Source: Streptococcus pneumoniae
GTDB lineage: Bacteria > Bacillota > Bacilli > Lactobacillales > Streptococcaceae
DNA length: 64,000 bases
Reading direction: 5' to 3'
Assembly (NCBI RefSeq): GCF_001096185.1
Contig: NZ_CRPU01000011.1
Coordinates: 1 to 64,000, forward strand
The position numbers and the translations under genes are program-made. Positions within the stretch are counted from its first letter, which is position 1. Each line of letters begins with the position of its first letter. The notes beneath the pieces were generated by a model. That model saw nothing but the letters and a program-made list of their open reading frames with translations, was not told the DNA's origin and did not search any database. Below, in pieces: positions 1 through 8,309 of the stretch.

Positions 1-65
1 TACGGGATTCGAACCCGTGTTACCGCCGTGAAAAGGCGGTGTCTTAACCCCTTGACCAACGGACC
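1..65 (-). tRNA. tRNA-Glu (UUC), 3' end cut by window edge
   Basis: On the minus strand the sequence reads as a tRNA from 65 downwards: acceptor start GGTCC, D-arm, anticodon stem CCGCC/GGCGG enclosing loop TTTTCAC (anticodon TTC), and T-arm with GGTTCGAATCC. The last few acceptor-stem bases lie before position 1, so the gene is partial only because of the window. A tRNA-Glu beside comX is the arrangement I know from pneumococcus-like genomes. Confidence 0.95.
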
Positions 66-166
66 AGAGTTGTTATTTTCAACTCTTACTATTATACCCA
101 CTTTTTAAACTTTGTCAACACCTTTTTTTAACTTTTTACAATTTTTTTCGACTTTTTAAAATTTGA

Positions 167-646
167 CTATTTTAGCCCAATAGCAAACTCTTTAAACACT
201 ATACGTAAATCTCTCAATACTCTTTGACGCCCTCGGAAGCGTTCATTTCTTAAAATGCGTTCTAGCTCTTCTTGTTGCTCTTTAGTTTGTTTGTTTCTAT
301 AATCTCTTAGTGTTTCATGAAAGAGATAATAATCATCTAGCCACAGACCGCCCTCACTTATACGATGACTAATCTCACCCACTTCTTCATATGGTTCTTT
401 ATCATATCTCCGTTTTTGACTTTCTTGCTTACGGATATAATCTAAAATCCGATTCCGGAATTTTGTTTTGAAATATTTACGTAAGCGTGGGATATCTTCT
501 ACAAGCCCTTCTTCTCTACTAATCAATTCATGTAAGCAAATCATTCCCTCTTGATCCCAGTCCGATAACTCCCACAAATGAAGGTAATATTCATTTCTAC
601 ACTTGTATACAATTCCTTGGACTTCTTCATACAATTCTTTAATCAT
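167..646 (-). CDS. comX: Competence-specific alternative sigma factor ComX (SigX)
   Basis: This 159-aa protein is recognisable over its whole length as ComX. It starts MIKELYEEVQG and contains the basic segment IRKQESQKRRYDKEPYEEVG and the C-terminal RFRGRQRVLRDLRIVFKEF region. ComX directs RNA polymerase to late competence (DNA uptake) promoters that carry a cin-box, such as the one before comGA in this window (25280-25287). A strong ribosome binding site (GAAAGGGGAAAAGA) precedes the ATG, and a ComE-type direct repeat lies about 60 bp upstream. Streptococci often carry two identical comX copies; only one can be seen here. A few residues differ from the pneumococcal sequence as I remember it, which fits S. 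mitis or a divergent pneumococcus. Confidence 0.97.
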   Translation of the reverse strand: MIKELYEEVQGIVYKCRNEYYLHLWELSDWDQEGMICLHELISREEGLVEDIPRLRKYFKTKFRNRILDYIRKQESQKRRYDKEPYEEVGEISHRISEGGLWLDDYYLFHETLRDYRNKQTKEQQEELERILRNERFRGRQRVLRDLRIVFKEFAIGLK

Positions 647-705
647 TCTTTTCCCCTTTCTGTGTACAGTCTAACAGATTCAGAAACACTTTTGGTACAT
701 TTCAT

Positions 706-735
706 CCATTCTGTTCCCTTTAGCTCCTCAACTGC
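706..735 (-). promoter_or_regulatory. ComE-box direct repeat of the comX promoter
   Basis: On the minus strand GCAGTTGAG (735-727) is followed after exactly 12 bp by ACAGAATGG (714-706). This matches the spacing and consensus of the tandem ComE response-regulator sites described for early competence promoters. The second copy is less perfect, as is usual. It implies activation of comX by phosphorylated ComE. Confidence 0.75.
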
Positions 736-736
736 A

Positions 737-762
737 CAAAAAAGAGAGGTCTTGCCTCTCTT
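737..762 (-). terminator. Intrinsic terminator of rpmG-secE-nusG
   Basis: On the minus strand AGAGAGG-CAAGA-CCTCTCT forms a 7-bp hairpin followed by a T run. It lies directly after the nusG stop codon and just before the comX control region. Confidence 0.9.
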
Positions 763-766
763 AGGG

Positions 767-1303
767 TTATAATTCTGCAATTTGGTTTAGGTTTACTTCT
801 GCAACTGTATCATTACCAAACATAGAGATAATCATCTTCACTTTGTTATTATCAATTTCTGTAATCTTACCAGTGTAGTCTGCAAAAGCACCATCAATAA
901 TACGTACAGTTTGACCAACCTCAACATCGAAATCAAATTCTTGTACAGTTTGTCCCATAGATACCAAAATGTCACGAATTTCTTGTTCCAATAATGGAGT
1001 TGGTTTTGATCTGTTCCCGTGTGATCCGACAAATCCTGTAACATTTGGTGTGTTTCGAACAACAAACCAAGCTTCATCTGTCATCACCATTTCTACAAGA
1101 ACATAACCTGGAAAGCGATTTTCTTCTACTTCTTTTCTCTTTCCATTTTTTTCAACTTGCACTGTTTGTGTTGGAATTTCAACGCGTAGAATATTATCCA
1201 ACATATTGTAGGTTTGTGCACGTTGTAATAGATTTTCTTTTACCTTATTTTCATAACCAGAATAAGTTTGTAAAACAAACCACCCTTTATCAAAACTATC
1301 CAT
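767..1303 (-). CDS. nusG: Transcription termination/antitermination factor NusG
   Basis: NusG binds RNA polymerase and modulates elongation, pausing and Rho or ribosome coupling. The protein has the NGN domain (GWFVLQTYSGYENKVK near the start; FPGYVLVEM; VRNTPNVTGFVG) and a C-terminal KOW domain (VGQTVRIIDGAFADYTGKI). I place the start at the ATG at 1303 (MDSFDKG, 178 aa) because AGGAAA lies just before it; the upstream in-frame ATG at 1318 has no good ribosome binding site. It is the last gene of the rpmG-secE-nusG operon and is followed by a strong terminator. Confidence 0.97.
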   Translation of the reverse strand: MDSFDKGWFVLQTYSGYENKVKENLLQRAQTYNMLDNILRVEIPTQTVQVEKNGKRKEVEENRFPGYVLVEMVMTDEAWFVVRNTPNVTGFVGSHGNRSKPTPLLEQEIRDILVSMGQTVQEFDFDVEVGQTVRIIDGAFADYTGKITEIDNNKVKMIISMFGNDTVAEVNLNQIAEL

Positions 1304-1353
1304 GATATTTCCTTTCATAAATAGAAGATTTTTAGTGTACTTTCACTACTCTT

Positions 1354-1530
1354 CTAAAAAATGTTAATAAATCGAATCAAACCTGAAACAATCAACTGGT
1401 CAAAAATGTAAATAATTATTACAAAGAAAGCTGTGTATTCCATTATAGAACGAAAATCTCTCCAGCTTTCCTTGCGAGTTGGCCATGTTGTGTCTTTAAG
1501 AAGTCTAAAAATATCTCCAATAAAACGCAT
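1354..1530 (-). CDS. secE: Preprotein translocase subunit SecE
   Basis: This short gene encodes 58 aa: an amphipathic N-terminal part containing the typical DTTWPTRKES segment, then one membrane helix (TAFFVIIIYIFDQLIV). It is the single-span SecE form of Gram-positive bacteria, which clamps SecY in the SecYEG channel. Its position between rpmG and nusG is the classic bacterial order and confirms the call despite its small size. Confidence 0.95.
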   Translation of the reverse strand: MRFIGDIFRLLKDTTWPTRKESWRDFRSIMEYTAFFVIIIYIFDQLIVSGLIRFINIF

Positions 1531-1539
1531 CGCTCTCTC

Positions 1540-1692
1540 CTATCTCGTTTCTCTGTGTGTAGTGTACTTGCCACAATGCTTACAAAATTTATTTACTTCT
1601 AGTCGTGTAGGCTTGGGGGTTCCACTAATCTTGATTGAATAGTTTCTCGAACCACAAACCGCACAAGCTAGGCTTGCTTTTTTTAGTGCCAT
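1540..1692 (-). CDS. rpmG: Large ribosomal subunit protein bL33
   Basis: The 50-aa product begins [19 protein letters not shown] and carries two CxxC zinc-binding pairs (CAVC and CKHC), the zinc-containing form of bL33. It belongs to the 50S ribosomal subunit. It is first in the operon with secE and nusG, preceded by GGAGG and the promoter at 1711-1739. Streptococci usually have more than one L33 paralogue; this is the copy next to secE. Confidence 0.95.
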   Translation of the reverse strand: MALKKASLACAVCGSRNYSIKISGTPKPTRLEVNKFCKHCGKYTTHRETR

Positions 1693-1710
1693 AACGCCTC
1701 CATCTTATCT

Positions 1711-1739
1711 ATTATAACAAGAAAGCCAGGCTTTGACAA
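1711..1739 (-). promoter_or_regulatory. Promoter of rpmG-secE-nusG
   Basis: The minus strand has TTGTCA (1739-1734), 17 bp, then TATAAT (1716-1711), with the rpmG ATG about 20 bp further on. A short GC stem (AAGCCTGGCTT) falls in the spacer. Confidence 0.85.
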
Positions 1740-1744
1740 GCATC

Positions 1745-3940
1745 TTAGCGAAATAGATTGACTACCGAATCCCATATTGTTTGAGCTTTTTCCTTAATCT
1801 TAGCATCCGAGATAGCCCGACTAGCCTCATCTACTAGACTTTGCGCACGTCCTCGAATATCAGACAAATTATCATCTGTCTGGCTATTATCATTGGTTTG
1901 TACTTGTCTTTTTGTGTTAGCTGGTGCAATTCCATTTTGCTTATAAGCATTTTCAACTGTAAAGGTGCTTCCTGGTGTATAAGGTAAAATGGTATTTGCA
2001 ATATTTCTAAAGACATGAGCAGCACCATTTGATGTAGAACCCGCTAGATAGTGATTTTCATCAGTGGTCGGAAAACCAAGCCAATGACTAATCACCACAT
2101 CCGGAGTATAACCAATTACCCACTGGTCACTTGTGTACTCCGGGTTGAAAACAGCTTCAGTTGTACCAGTTTTTCCTGCCATAACATAATCTGCAGGCGA
2201 TGAACTAATACCTGTTCCGTTTGTAAATGTTCCCAACATCATACTGGTCATCTTGTCAGCTACAGACTTATCAATCACCCGTTTTTGTGAATGTTTATGG
2301 CTCGCAATGGCCTGACCACTAGCATTTTCAATTCTACTAATAAAATGAGCTTCCGGCATTAAACCTTCATTGGCAAAAACAGCATATGCTTGAGCCATTT
2401 GAAGTGGGTTGGTTTCGACACCACTTCCCAAGGCGACACCAAGAACACGGTCGACCTTTTCCATGTTGAGTCCGAATTTTTCGCCCGCCTCAAAAGCCTT
2501 ATCAAGGCCCAAATCATTAACAGTGGCAACAGCAGGTAGATTAAGCGATTCTGCCAAGGCTTGATACATAGGAACTTCTCGACTCGTTTTAATTCCTGCA
2601 TAGTTATCAACCTTATAGCTGTCATACTGCATGGTATGGTTATCCAAGAGCTTATTCAAAGCCCAACCTGCTTCAACTGCAGGCGTATAAACAACTAAAG
2701 GCTTAATTGTAGAACCAGGGCTACGTTTTGATTGGGTTGCATAGTTGAAATTTCGGAATCCAGTTTTATCATTGTCAGCAACTTGACCGACAACTCCACG
2801 AACTCCTCCTGTTTTCGGTTCAAGAGCTACACTTCCTGATTGTGCAAATGTTCCATCCTCTGCCCTCGGAAATAGCGCTGTATTTTCATAGACAACCTGC
2901 ATATTTGCTTGGTAGTTTTGGTCCAGCTCTGTATAAATGCGGTAGCCATTATTGACAATTTCTTCCTCTGTTAGATTATACTTAGAAACAGCTTCATTAA
3001 CCACCGCATCAAAGTAAGAAGGATAGCGGTAATCTGAGATTTTTCCTTCATACTTATCGTGCAATTGCGAAGTCATATCAACTTCTGCAGCTTCGGTTTC
3101 TTGGTTTTTATCAATATATCCTGCTGCAACCATATTTTGTAAGACAGTGTCGCGACGATTGGTAGAATCCTCTACGGAATTCAAGGGATTATACAATTCC
3201 GGTCCTTTGAGCATCCCTGCCAAAGTCGCAGCTTGATCCAGACTCACTTCTGACGCAGAAACTCCAAAGTATTTCTTACTCGCATCTTCTACACCCCACA
3301 CACCATTTCCAAAATAGGCATTATTAAGGTACATGGTTAAGATCTGATCCTTACTATATTTTTTTGTTAACTCTAAGGCAAGGAAAAATTCTTTCGCTTT
3401 TCTCTCAACAGTTTGATCCTGTGACAAATAGGCGTTTTTAGCTAGCTGTTGGGTAATAGTAGAGCCACCACCTGAACGACCAGCAGTGACAATCGCCAAG
3501 AAGAAACGACCATAGTTAATCCCGTCATTTTTGTAGAAGGAACGGTCTTCTGTCGCAATAACGGCATTCTGCAAGTTTTTACTGATGTCAGTCAGTTCAA
3601 CATAAGTTCCTTTTTGACCAGACAAGGCACCAGCCTCTTTTTCTTCACGGTCAAAAATGATAGTCCGAGTTTTCAAGGCATTTTGCAAATCATTGACATT
3701 GGTTGACTTGGCTACAGCAAATAAATAGGTTCCAACTAGCAAGCCTGCACTCAAACCTAATATAAGGACAATCTTTGTTAGATGATAGCGACGCCAGAAT
3801 TTTCGAATCGGACCTACTTGGGCTAATTTTTTTCGATCACTACGAGAGCGACGTAAGCTAGTAGACCCAGAATCCTCTAGTTCACTTGTTTCTTTTTTAA
3901 AAAGAGAAAGAAATTTCTCGAATAATTTATCTAATTTCAT
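1745..3940 (-). CDS. pbp2a: Class A penicillin-binding protein 2a (transglycosylase/transpeptidase)
   Basis: This bifunctional peptidoglycan synthase polymerises glycan strands and cross-links stem peptides outside the membrane. The 731-aa protein has a basic cytoplasmic tail, one membrane anchor (about 56-76), a GT51 domain with catalytic Glu131 in ATEDRSFY and GGSTITQQLAKN, and a transpeptidase domain with Ser410 in STIK (410-413), SLN (465-467) and KTGT (590-593). The numbering of the active-site serine and the length agree with pneumococcal PBP2a as I know it. Both active sites look intact. The gene stands alone, divergent from the pseudouridine synthase. Confidence 0.97.
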   Translation of the reverse strand: MKLDKLFEKFLSLFKKETSELEDSGSTSLRRSRSDRKKLAQVGPIRKFWRRYHLTKIVLILGLSAGLLVGTYLFAVAKSTNVNDLQNALKTRTIIFDREEKEAGALSGQKGTYVELTDISKNLQNAVIATEDRSFYKNDGINYGRFFLAIVTAGRSGGGSTITQQLAKNAYLSQDQTVERKAKEFFLALELTKKYSKDQILTMYLNNAYFGNGVWGVEDASKKYFGVSASEVSLDQAATLAGMLKGPELYNPLNSVEDSTNRRDTVLQNMVAAGYIDKNQETEAAEVDMTSQLHDKYEGKISDYRYPSYFDAVVNEAVSKYNLTEEEIVNNGYRIYTELDQNYQANMQVVYENTALFPRAEDGTFAQSGSVALEPKTGGVRGVVGQVADNDKTGFRNFNYATQSKRSPGSTIKPLVVYTPAVEAGWALNKLLDNHTMQYDSYKVDNYAGIKTSREVPMYQALAESLNLPAVATVNDLGLDKAFEAGEKFGLNMEKVDRVLGVALGSGVETNPLQMAQAYAVFANEGLMPEAHFISRIENASGQAIASHKHSQKRVIDKSVADKMTSMMLGTFTNGTGISSSPADYVMAGKTGTTEAVFNPEYTSDQWVIGYTPDVVISHWLGFPTTDENHYLAGSTSNGAAHVFRNIANTILPYTPGSTFTVENAYKQNGIAPANTKRQVQTNDNSQTDDNLSDIRGRAQSLVDEASRAISDAKIKEKAQTIWDSVVNLFR

Positions 3941-4026
3941 GCGTTTATTTTATCATCTTCATCATAGGAAGACAAGAATTTAGCTATTTTCTATCCAAAT
4001 AGGGCATTTTTTGTTACAATATCTGT

Positions 4027-4902
4027 ATGCAATTCACATTTACATTACCAGACTCTCTACCTCAAATGACGGTAAAGCAATTACTTGAGGAACAACTCCT
4101 CATCCCTAGAAAAATCCGTCATTTTTTGAGAATCAAGAAACATATTTTGATAAATCAAGAAGAAGTTCACTGGAATGAGCTGGTAAATCCTGGAGATGTT
4201 TGCCAGTTGACTTTTGACGAGGAAGATTATCCCACAAAGGAAATTCCTTGGGGCAACCCAGACTTAGTGCAGGAAGTTTATCAAGATCAACACTTGATTA
4301 TTGTAAACAAATCTGAGGGGATGAAAACACACGCTAACCAGCCAAATGAAATTGCTCTTCTTAACCATGTCAGTGCCTATGTTGGCCAAACCTGCTATGT
4401 CGTTCATCGTCTGGACATGGAAACCAGTGGTTTGGTTCTCTTTGCCAAAAATCCTTTTATCCTGCCTATTCTCAATCGCTTACTGGAGAAAAAAGAGATT
4501 TCTAGGGAATACTGGGCTCTAGTTGATGGAAAAATCAACAGAAAAGAACTTATCTTCAAAGACAAAATCGGACGTAATCGTCATGATCGTAGAAAGAGAG
4601 TAATTGATACAAAAAATGGGCAATATGCTGAAACACATGTAAGCAGATTAAAGCAATTCCCAAACAAAACTTCCTTGATTCGTTGCAAACTAAAGACAGG
4701 CCGAACCCATCAGATTCGTGTCCACCTTTCTCATCATAACTTTCCTATCCTGGGTGACCCTCTCTATAATAGCAAATCAAAGACGAGTCGGCTTATGCTC
4801 CACGCCTTTCGACTGTCCTTTACCCATCCGCTTACATTAGAGAAATTAAGCTTCACTACCCTTTCAGATACTTTTGAAAAAGAATTAAAAAAGAATGGAT
4901 GA
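4027..4902 (+). CDS. RluA-family 23S rRNA/tRNA pseudouridine synthase
   Basis: The protein (291 aa) converts specific uridines in RNA to pseudouridine. It has an N-terminal S4-like RNA-binding part (PRKIRHFLRIKKHILINQEEVHWNE) and a catalytic domain with VVHRLDMETSGLVLFAK, where the Asp of HRLD is the nucleophile, and LKTGRTHQIRVHLSHHNFPILGDPLY, the RluA-family C-terminal motif. The RNA target cannot be read from the sequence; streptococci carry several RluA/RluD paralogues. It is the only plus-strand gene in the host part of the window and ends in its own terminator, inside which its stop codon lies. Confidence 0.9.
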   Translation: MQFTFTLPDSLPQMTVKQLLEEQLLIPRKIRHFLRIKKHILINQEEVHWNELVNPGDVCQLTFDEEDYPTKEIPWGNPDLVQEVYQDQHLIIVNKSEGMKTHANQPNEIALLNHVSAYVGQTCYVVHRLDMETSGLVLFAKNPFILPILNRLLEKKEISREYWALVDGKINRKELIFKDKIGRNRHDRRKRVIDTKNGQYAETHVSRLKQFPNKTSLIRCKLKTGRTHQIRVHLSHHNFPILGDPLYNSKSKTSRLMLHAFRLSFTHPLTLEKLSFTTLSDTFEKELKKNG

Positions 4903-4919
4903 TTGTGTCATCCATTTTT
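4895..4919 (+). terminator. Terminator of the pseudouridine synthase gene
   Basis: ATGGATGA-TTGTG-TCATCCAT followed by TTTT; the TGA stop codon sits inside the left arm of the stem. Confidence 0.85.
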
Positions 4920-4930
4920 CCATATAAGAA

Positions 4931-4954
4931 AAGCAAGACCAAGAGGCCTTGCTT
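4931..4954 (-). terminator. Terminator of gap, possibly bidirectional
   Basis: AAGCAAG/CTTGCTT stem with a 10-nt loop. T-rich tails follow on both strands, so it can end gap on the minus strand and back up the plus-strand terminator at 4895. Confidence 0.8.
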
Positions 4955-4970
4955 TTTATCGACTCATGAA

Positions 4971-5978
4971 TTATTTAGCAATTTTTGCGAAGTATTCAAG
5001 AGTACGAACAAGTTGTGCAGTGTATGACATTTCGTTGTCGTACCATGATACAACTTTAACCAATTGTTTACCGTCAACGTCAAGAACTTTAGTTTGAGTT
5101 GCGTCAAACAATGAACCGTAAGACATACCTACGATATCTGAAGATACGATTGGATCTTCTGTGTAACCGTATGATTCGTTTGAAGCTGCTTTCATAGCTG
5201 CGTTCACTTCATCAACAGTAACGTTCTTTTCAAGAACTGCTACCAATTCAGTAACTGATCCAGTTGGAGTTGGAACGCGTTGTGCAGATCCGTCAAGTTT
5301 ACCGTTCAATTCTGGGATTACAAGACCGATAGCTTTAGCAGCACCAGTTGAGTTAGGAACGATGTTTGCAGCACCAGCGCGAGCACGGCGAAGGTCACCA
5401 CCACGGTGTGGTCCGTCAAGGATCATTTGGTCACCAGTGTAAGCGTGGATAGTAGTCATCAATCCTTCAACAACACCAAAGTTGTCTTGAAGAGCTTTAG
5501 CCATAGGAGCCAAGCAGTTTGTAGTACATGAAGCACCTGAGATAACTGTTTCAGTACCGTCAAGAACGTCGTGGTTAGTGTTGAATACAACTGTTTTAAC
5601 GTCGTTTCCACCAGGAGCAGTGATAACAACTTTTTTAGCTCCACCTTTAAGGTGTTTTTCAGCTGCTTCTTTCTTAGCAAAGAAACCAGTAGCTTCAAGA
5701 ACGATTTCTACACCGTCAGTAGCCCAGTCGATTTGTTCTGGATCACGTTCAGCAGAAACTTTAACGAATTTACCGTTAACTTCGAATCCACCTTCTTTAA
5801 CTTCAACAGTACCGTCGAAACGACCTTGAGTTGTGTCGTATTTCAACAAGTGTGCAAGCATAACTGGATCTGTAAGGTCGTTGATACGAGTAACTTCAAC
5901 ACCTTCTACGTTTTGGATACGACGGAAAGCAAGACGACCGATACGTCCGAAACCGTTAATACCAACTTTAACTACCAT
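4971..5978 (-). CDS. gap: Glyceraldehyde-3-phosphate dehydrogenase (glycolytic, NAD-dependent)
   Basis: It oxidises glyceraldehyde-3-phosphate to 1,3-bisphosphoglycerate in glycolysis, which is central for a fermenting streptococcus. The protein (335 aa) starts [20 protein letters not shown], the NAD-binding fold, and has the catalytic Cys151 in [11 protein letters not shown]. The ATG at 5978 is chosen because a perfect AGGAGG precedes it; the open frame extends 24 codons further but lacks the family's start. Streptococcal GAPDH is also known as a surface moonlighting protein, which the sequence itself does not show. Confidence 0.98.
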   Translation of the reverse strand: MVVKVGINGFGRIGRLAFRRIQNVEGVEVTRINDLTDPVMLAHLLKYDTTQGRFDGTVEVKEGGFEVNGKFVKVSAERDPEQIDWATDGVEIVLEATGFFAKKEAAEKHLKGGAKKVVITAPGGNDVKTVVFNTNHDVLDGTETVISGASCTTNCLAPMAKALQDNFGVVEGLMTTIHAYTGDQMILDGPHRGGDLRRARAGAANIVPNSTGAAKAIGLVIPELNGKLDGSAQRVPTPTGSVTELVAVLEKNVTVDEVNAAMKAASNESYGYTEDPIVSSDIVGMSYGSLFDATQTKVLDVDGKQLVKVVSWYDNEMSYTAQLVRTLEYFAKIAK

Positions 5979-6064
5979 TAGTGATTTCCTCCTTATGAAA
6001 ATCATGAAATTTTTATTGTGAAAAGAGTAACTTGAATCACTACAAATCACCTTTCAACAAACCT

Positions 6065-6093
6065 ATTATATAACTATTTAAGTTGAATTGCAA
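6065..6093 (-). promoter_or_regulatory. Promoter of gap
   Basis: Minus strand TTGCAA (6093-6088), 17 bp, TATAAT (6070-6065), giving a leader of about 80 nt before the gap ATG. Confidence 0.8.
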
Positions 6094-6156
6094 GTACGGG
6101 CATTGTTTTTCTCTGTTAGTTTCTTTTTAGGGACGATAATCTAGTAACACCCTTGA

Positions 6157-7458
6157 CTATTCATAGCGTAGCGATTCTACAGGGTCCATTTTACTAATTT
6201 TACGCGCTGGGAAGTAGGCTGATACATAGCCAAGCAAGAGAGCGAAAACTAGAGTTCCTAAAACAGATAACAAATTTAATTCAAAAACCTTAGTGATGGA
6301 TGGGTAAAAGTGACTTACAACCGCATTCGCCAAACTTCCCACCCCTTGTGCTACCAAAAAGGCCAGTAGCAAGGCGATGCCTACAATCCAGATAGCCTCG
6401 TAAATAAAAATCCCTTTGACATCACGATTTTGATAACCAACTGCCTTCATGACGCCTATTTCCTTAGAACGTTGCATAATATTGATGTAAATGATGATAC
6501 CAATCATGACCGCTGCTACCACAATAGCTTGTGATGAAAGTACAATCAACAATCCCTGAATGACACGAATAAAGGTAATCACAATATCAAGAACCTTCTG
6601 TTGAGAAAGAACAGTATACTTCTTGTTTTTCTGCAATTCTTCTGTTATCGCTTTTGTTTGTGATGGATCTTTGAGTTCCAAGATAAAATAAGATACAGCC
6701 TTTGTAAATCCAGCCTCTTTCAAGATTGCTTCCATTTGATGAGACGGCATGAAACTGTTGCTGTCCTCCAGGTCATCTTCATCATTGATTACACGTACAA
6801 TCTTCGTTTGAAATTGAGCAGCCTTGCTAGCTTCGGCAGCATTTTCTACAATGCTTGCTGAAACTGATTTGCCAATAACATCACTAGCTGTCAGATTTTT
6901 TCCTGTCTGCTCATTCCAATTTTTTAGTAAACTGCTTGGAATCGTCAAACCCTGTTCATTTGCATCAGTATAGAGGGAACCGGCTAATACTTTGTCCGCC
7001 TCATTACTACTAACAGAAATACTTGTATCCTCATAGAGACTAACTACTTGAGCATAAGAAGGCATCGTTTGACTCAGATCCATTTCTTGACCATCTATAG
7101 TAATATTTGACATGGTCATCCCAAAAGGACTCTCCAAATATTTAATAGCTTCTTTCCCAACTGTATCCGTGATATAGTTCTTATCATCTTGGTTCAAGAA
7201 GCCTCGTCCAGCATTTTCTGTATTTAAAGCAATCTGAACTTGAGAAGGGATTTGACCTCCATTCGTATTTTCATCAATCATCGAAATCAAGGCATTTCCC
7301 AAGCCGAAAGAAATTAAGACTCCTACAAAACCAATTGAGGTTGCTAGCGCAATCAATAGGTTACGCCACTTTCTTTCCAGAAAGTTATTTAAAGAAAGTT
7401 TGAATTTGTTTTTCAATGATAATCCTTTATTTTTTGACTTCTTCAACGACTTCACCAT
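6157..7458 (-). CDS. MacB/FtsX-type ABC transporter permease
   Basis: The 433-aa membrane protein has one N-terminal helix (about 33-57), a large extracytoplasmic domain, and three C-terminal helices ending in YFPARKISKMDPVESLRYE, the classic FtsX/MacB family ending. Such proteins work with a cytoplasmic ATPase as mechanotransmitters for antimicrobial-peptide resistance, lipoprotein or peptide export, rather than as classic channels. Its start lies 32 bp inside the ATPase gene, so the two are translationally coupled. The substrate is unknown. It has four predicted helices, so it is not a ten-helix BceB. Confidence 0.88.
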   Translation of the reverse strand: MVKSLKKSKNKGLSLKNKFKLSLNNFLERKWRNLLIALATSIGFVGVLISFGLGNALISMIDENTNGGQIPSQVQIALNTENAGRGFLNQDDKNYITDTVGKEAIKYLESPFGMTMSNITIDGQEMDLSQTMPSYAQVVSLYEDTSISVSSNEADKVLAGSLYTDANEQGLTIPSSLLKNWNEQTGKNLTASDVIGKSVSASIVENAAEASKAAQFQTKIVRVINDEDDLEDSNSFMPSHQMEAILKEAGFTKAVSYFILELKDPSQTKAITEELQKNKKYTVLSQQKVLDIVITFIRVIQGLLIVLSSQAIVVAAVMIGIIIYINIMQRSKEIGVMKAVGYQNRDVKGIFIYEAIWIVGIALLLAFLVAQGVGSLANAVVSHFYPSITKVFELNLLSVLGTLVFALLLGYVSAYFPARKISKMDPVESLRYE

Positions 7459-8110
7459 CCTTCATTTTGATAATCACATCTGCATATTCGGCAACCTCTG
7501 GATTATGGGTTACGATCAATACTGTTTTCCCTGTTTGGGCTAATTTTTTAAACACTTCCAATACCATTTCTTGGGATTGAGAGTCTAGTGACCCTGTTGG
7601 CTCATCTGCTACAATCATATCAGGCTGATTTACTAGTGCACGCGCGATTGCTACGCGTTGCTTTTGCCCGCCAGAAAGCTGTTTAACATTTTTAGCCATA
7701 AAAGGTTCCATTCCCAAGTTGCTTAATTGCTCCTTTGCAATCATTGTCATCTCCCTGTCAGATAAATCTTTGACATAGAGAGGTAGCTTGACATTGTCCA
7801 AGACAGACTGATGTGGAATGAGGTTGAAGTTTTGAAACACAAATCCAATCTTATCTTTACGAAATTGAGTTAGTTCAATCTCTGATAAGTCACGGAGGGA
7901 TTCCCCTTTAAACTCTAAATCTCCTTCATATTGTCTATCTAAACCACTGATAATGTTTAGCAAGCTAGTTTTGCCACAGCCTGATGGACCGTAAATAGCT
8001 GTAATTTTACCTTTTGCGATTTGCAGATTTATATTCTTTAAAGCCTGCTCTTGATGTTTACCGTCCAAGGCGTAAAACTTTGAAATATTTTTAATGGATA
8101 AAATGGACAT
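7427..8110 (-). CDS. ABC transporter ATP-binding protein (LolD/MacB type)
   Basis: The ATPase partner of the permease at 6157. It shows Walker A (GPSGCGKTS), the Q-loop region FVFQNFNLIPHQSVLDN, signature LSGGQKQRVAIARAL, Walker B (MIVADEPTG) and the switch His in VTHNPEVAE. I set the start at the ATG at 8110 (MSILSIKNISK, 227 aa), which has AAGGGGGAAAGA in front; the frame is open 11 codons further. Its promoter has an operator-like palindrome directly before the -35 box, so the pair is probably inducible. Confidence 0.92.
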   Translation of the reverse strand: MSILSIKNISKFYALDGKHQEQALKNINLQIAKGKITAIYGPSGCGKTSLLNIISGLDRQYEGDLEFKGESLRDLSEIELTQFRKDKIGFVFQNFNLIPHQSVLDNVKLPLYVKDLSDREMTMIAKEQLSNLGMEPFMAKNVKQLSGGQKQRVAIARALVNQPDMIVADEPTGSLDSQSQEMVLEVFKKLAQTGKTVLIVTHNPEVAEYADVIIKMKDGEVVEEVKK

Positions 8111-8252
8111 TCTTTCCCCCTTGTTTAAAACTGTTGTCGTCATACATCACACTTATAGAAAATCCTTCAAGTTGATTGACCCCATAGACCTACTACTTAG
8201 AATTTTCTCTCTATTACCTCATTTGCTTCTGGATGTATATCAAGTAAAATTC

Positions 8253-8281
8253 ATTGTAACAAAAAAGCGGCATTCCCTCAA
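8253..8281 (-). promoter_or_regulatory. Promoter of the ABC transporter operon
   Basis: Minus strand TTGAGG (8281-8276), 17 bp, TACAAT (8258-8253). The -35 box is poor while the spacing is ideal, as expected for a promoter that needs an activator. The leader to the ATPase ATG is about 135 nt. Confidence 0.7.
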
Positions 8282-8295
8282 TGACAGAAATGTCA
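8282..8295 (-). promoter_or_regulatory. Operator-like palindrome TGACA-N4-TGTCA
   Basis: A perfect inverted repeat TGACA-TTTC-TGTCA abuts the -35 hexamer of the transporter promoter. It resembles the TNACA-N4-TGTAA boxes reported for BceR-like response regulators, which also sit just upstream of -35. No two-component system is encoded nearby; the adjacent TPR regulator is another candidate. Confidence 0.6.
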
Positions 8296-8309
8296 CTCCT
8301 ATAAAGCAT

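Noticed and set aside
838-1077. 79-codon minus-strand frame within nusG, and similar long frames inside gap, adhE and tkt
   Set aside because: They are shadows of highly conserved genes in other frames, without ribosome binding sites.
6157-8110. BceAB-type bacitracin transporter
   Set aside because: The permease has four predicted helices and 433 residues, not the ten helices of BceB; only the operator resembles that system.
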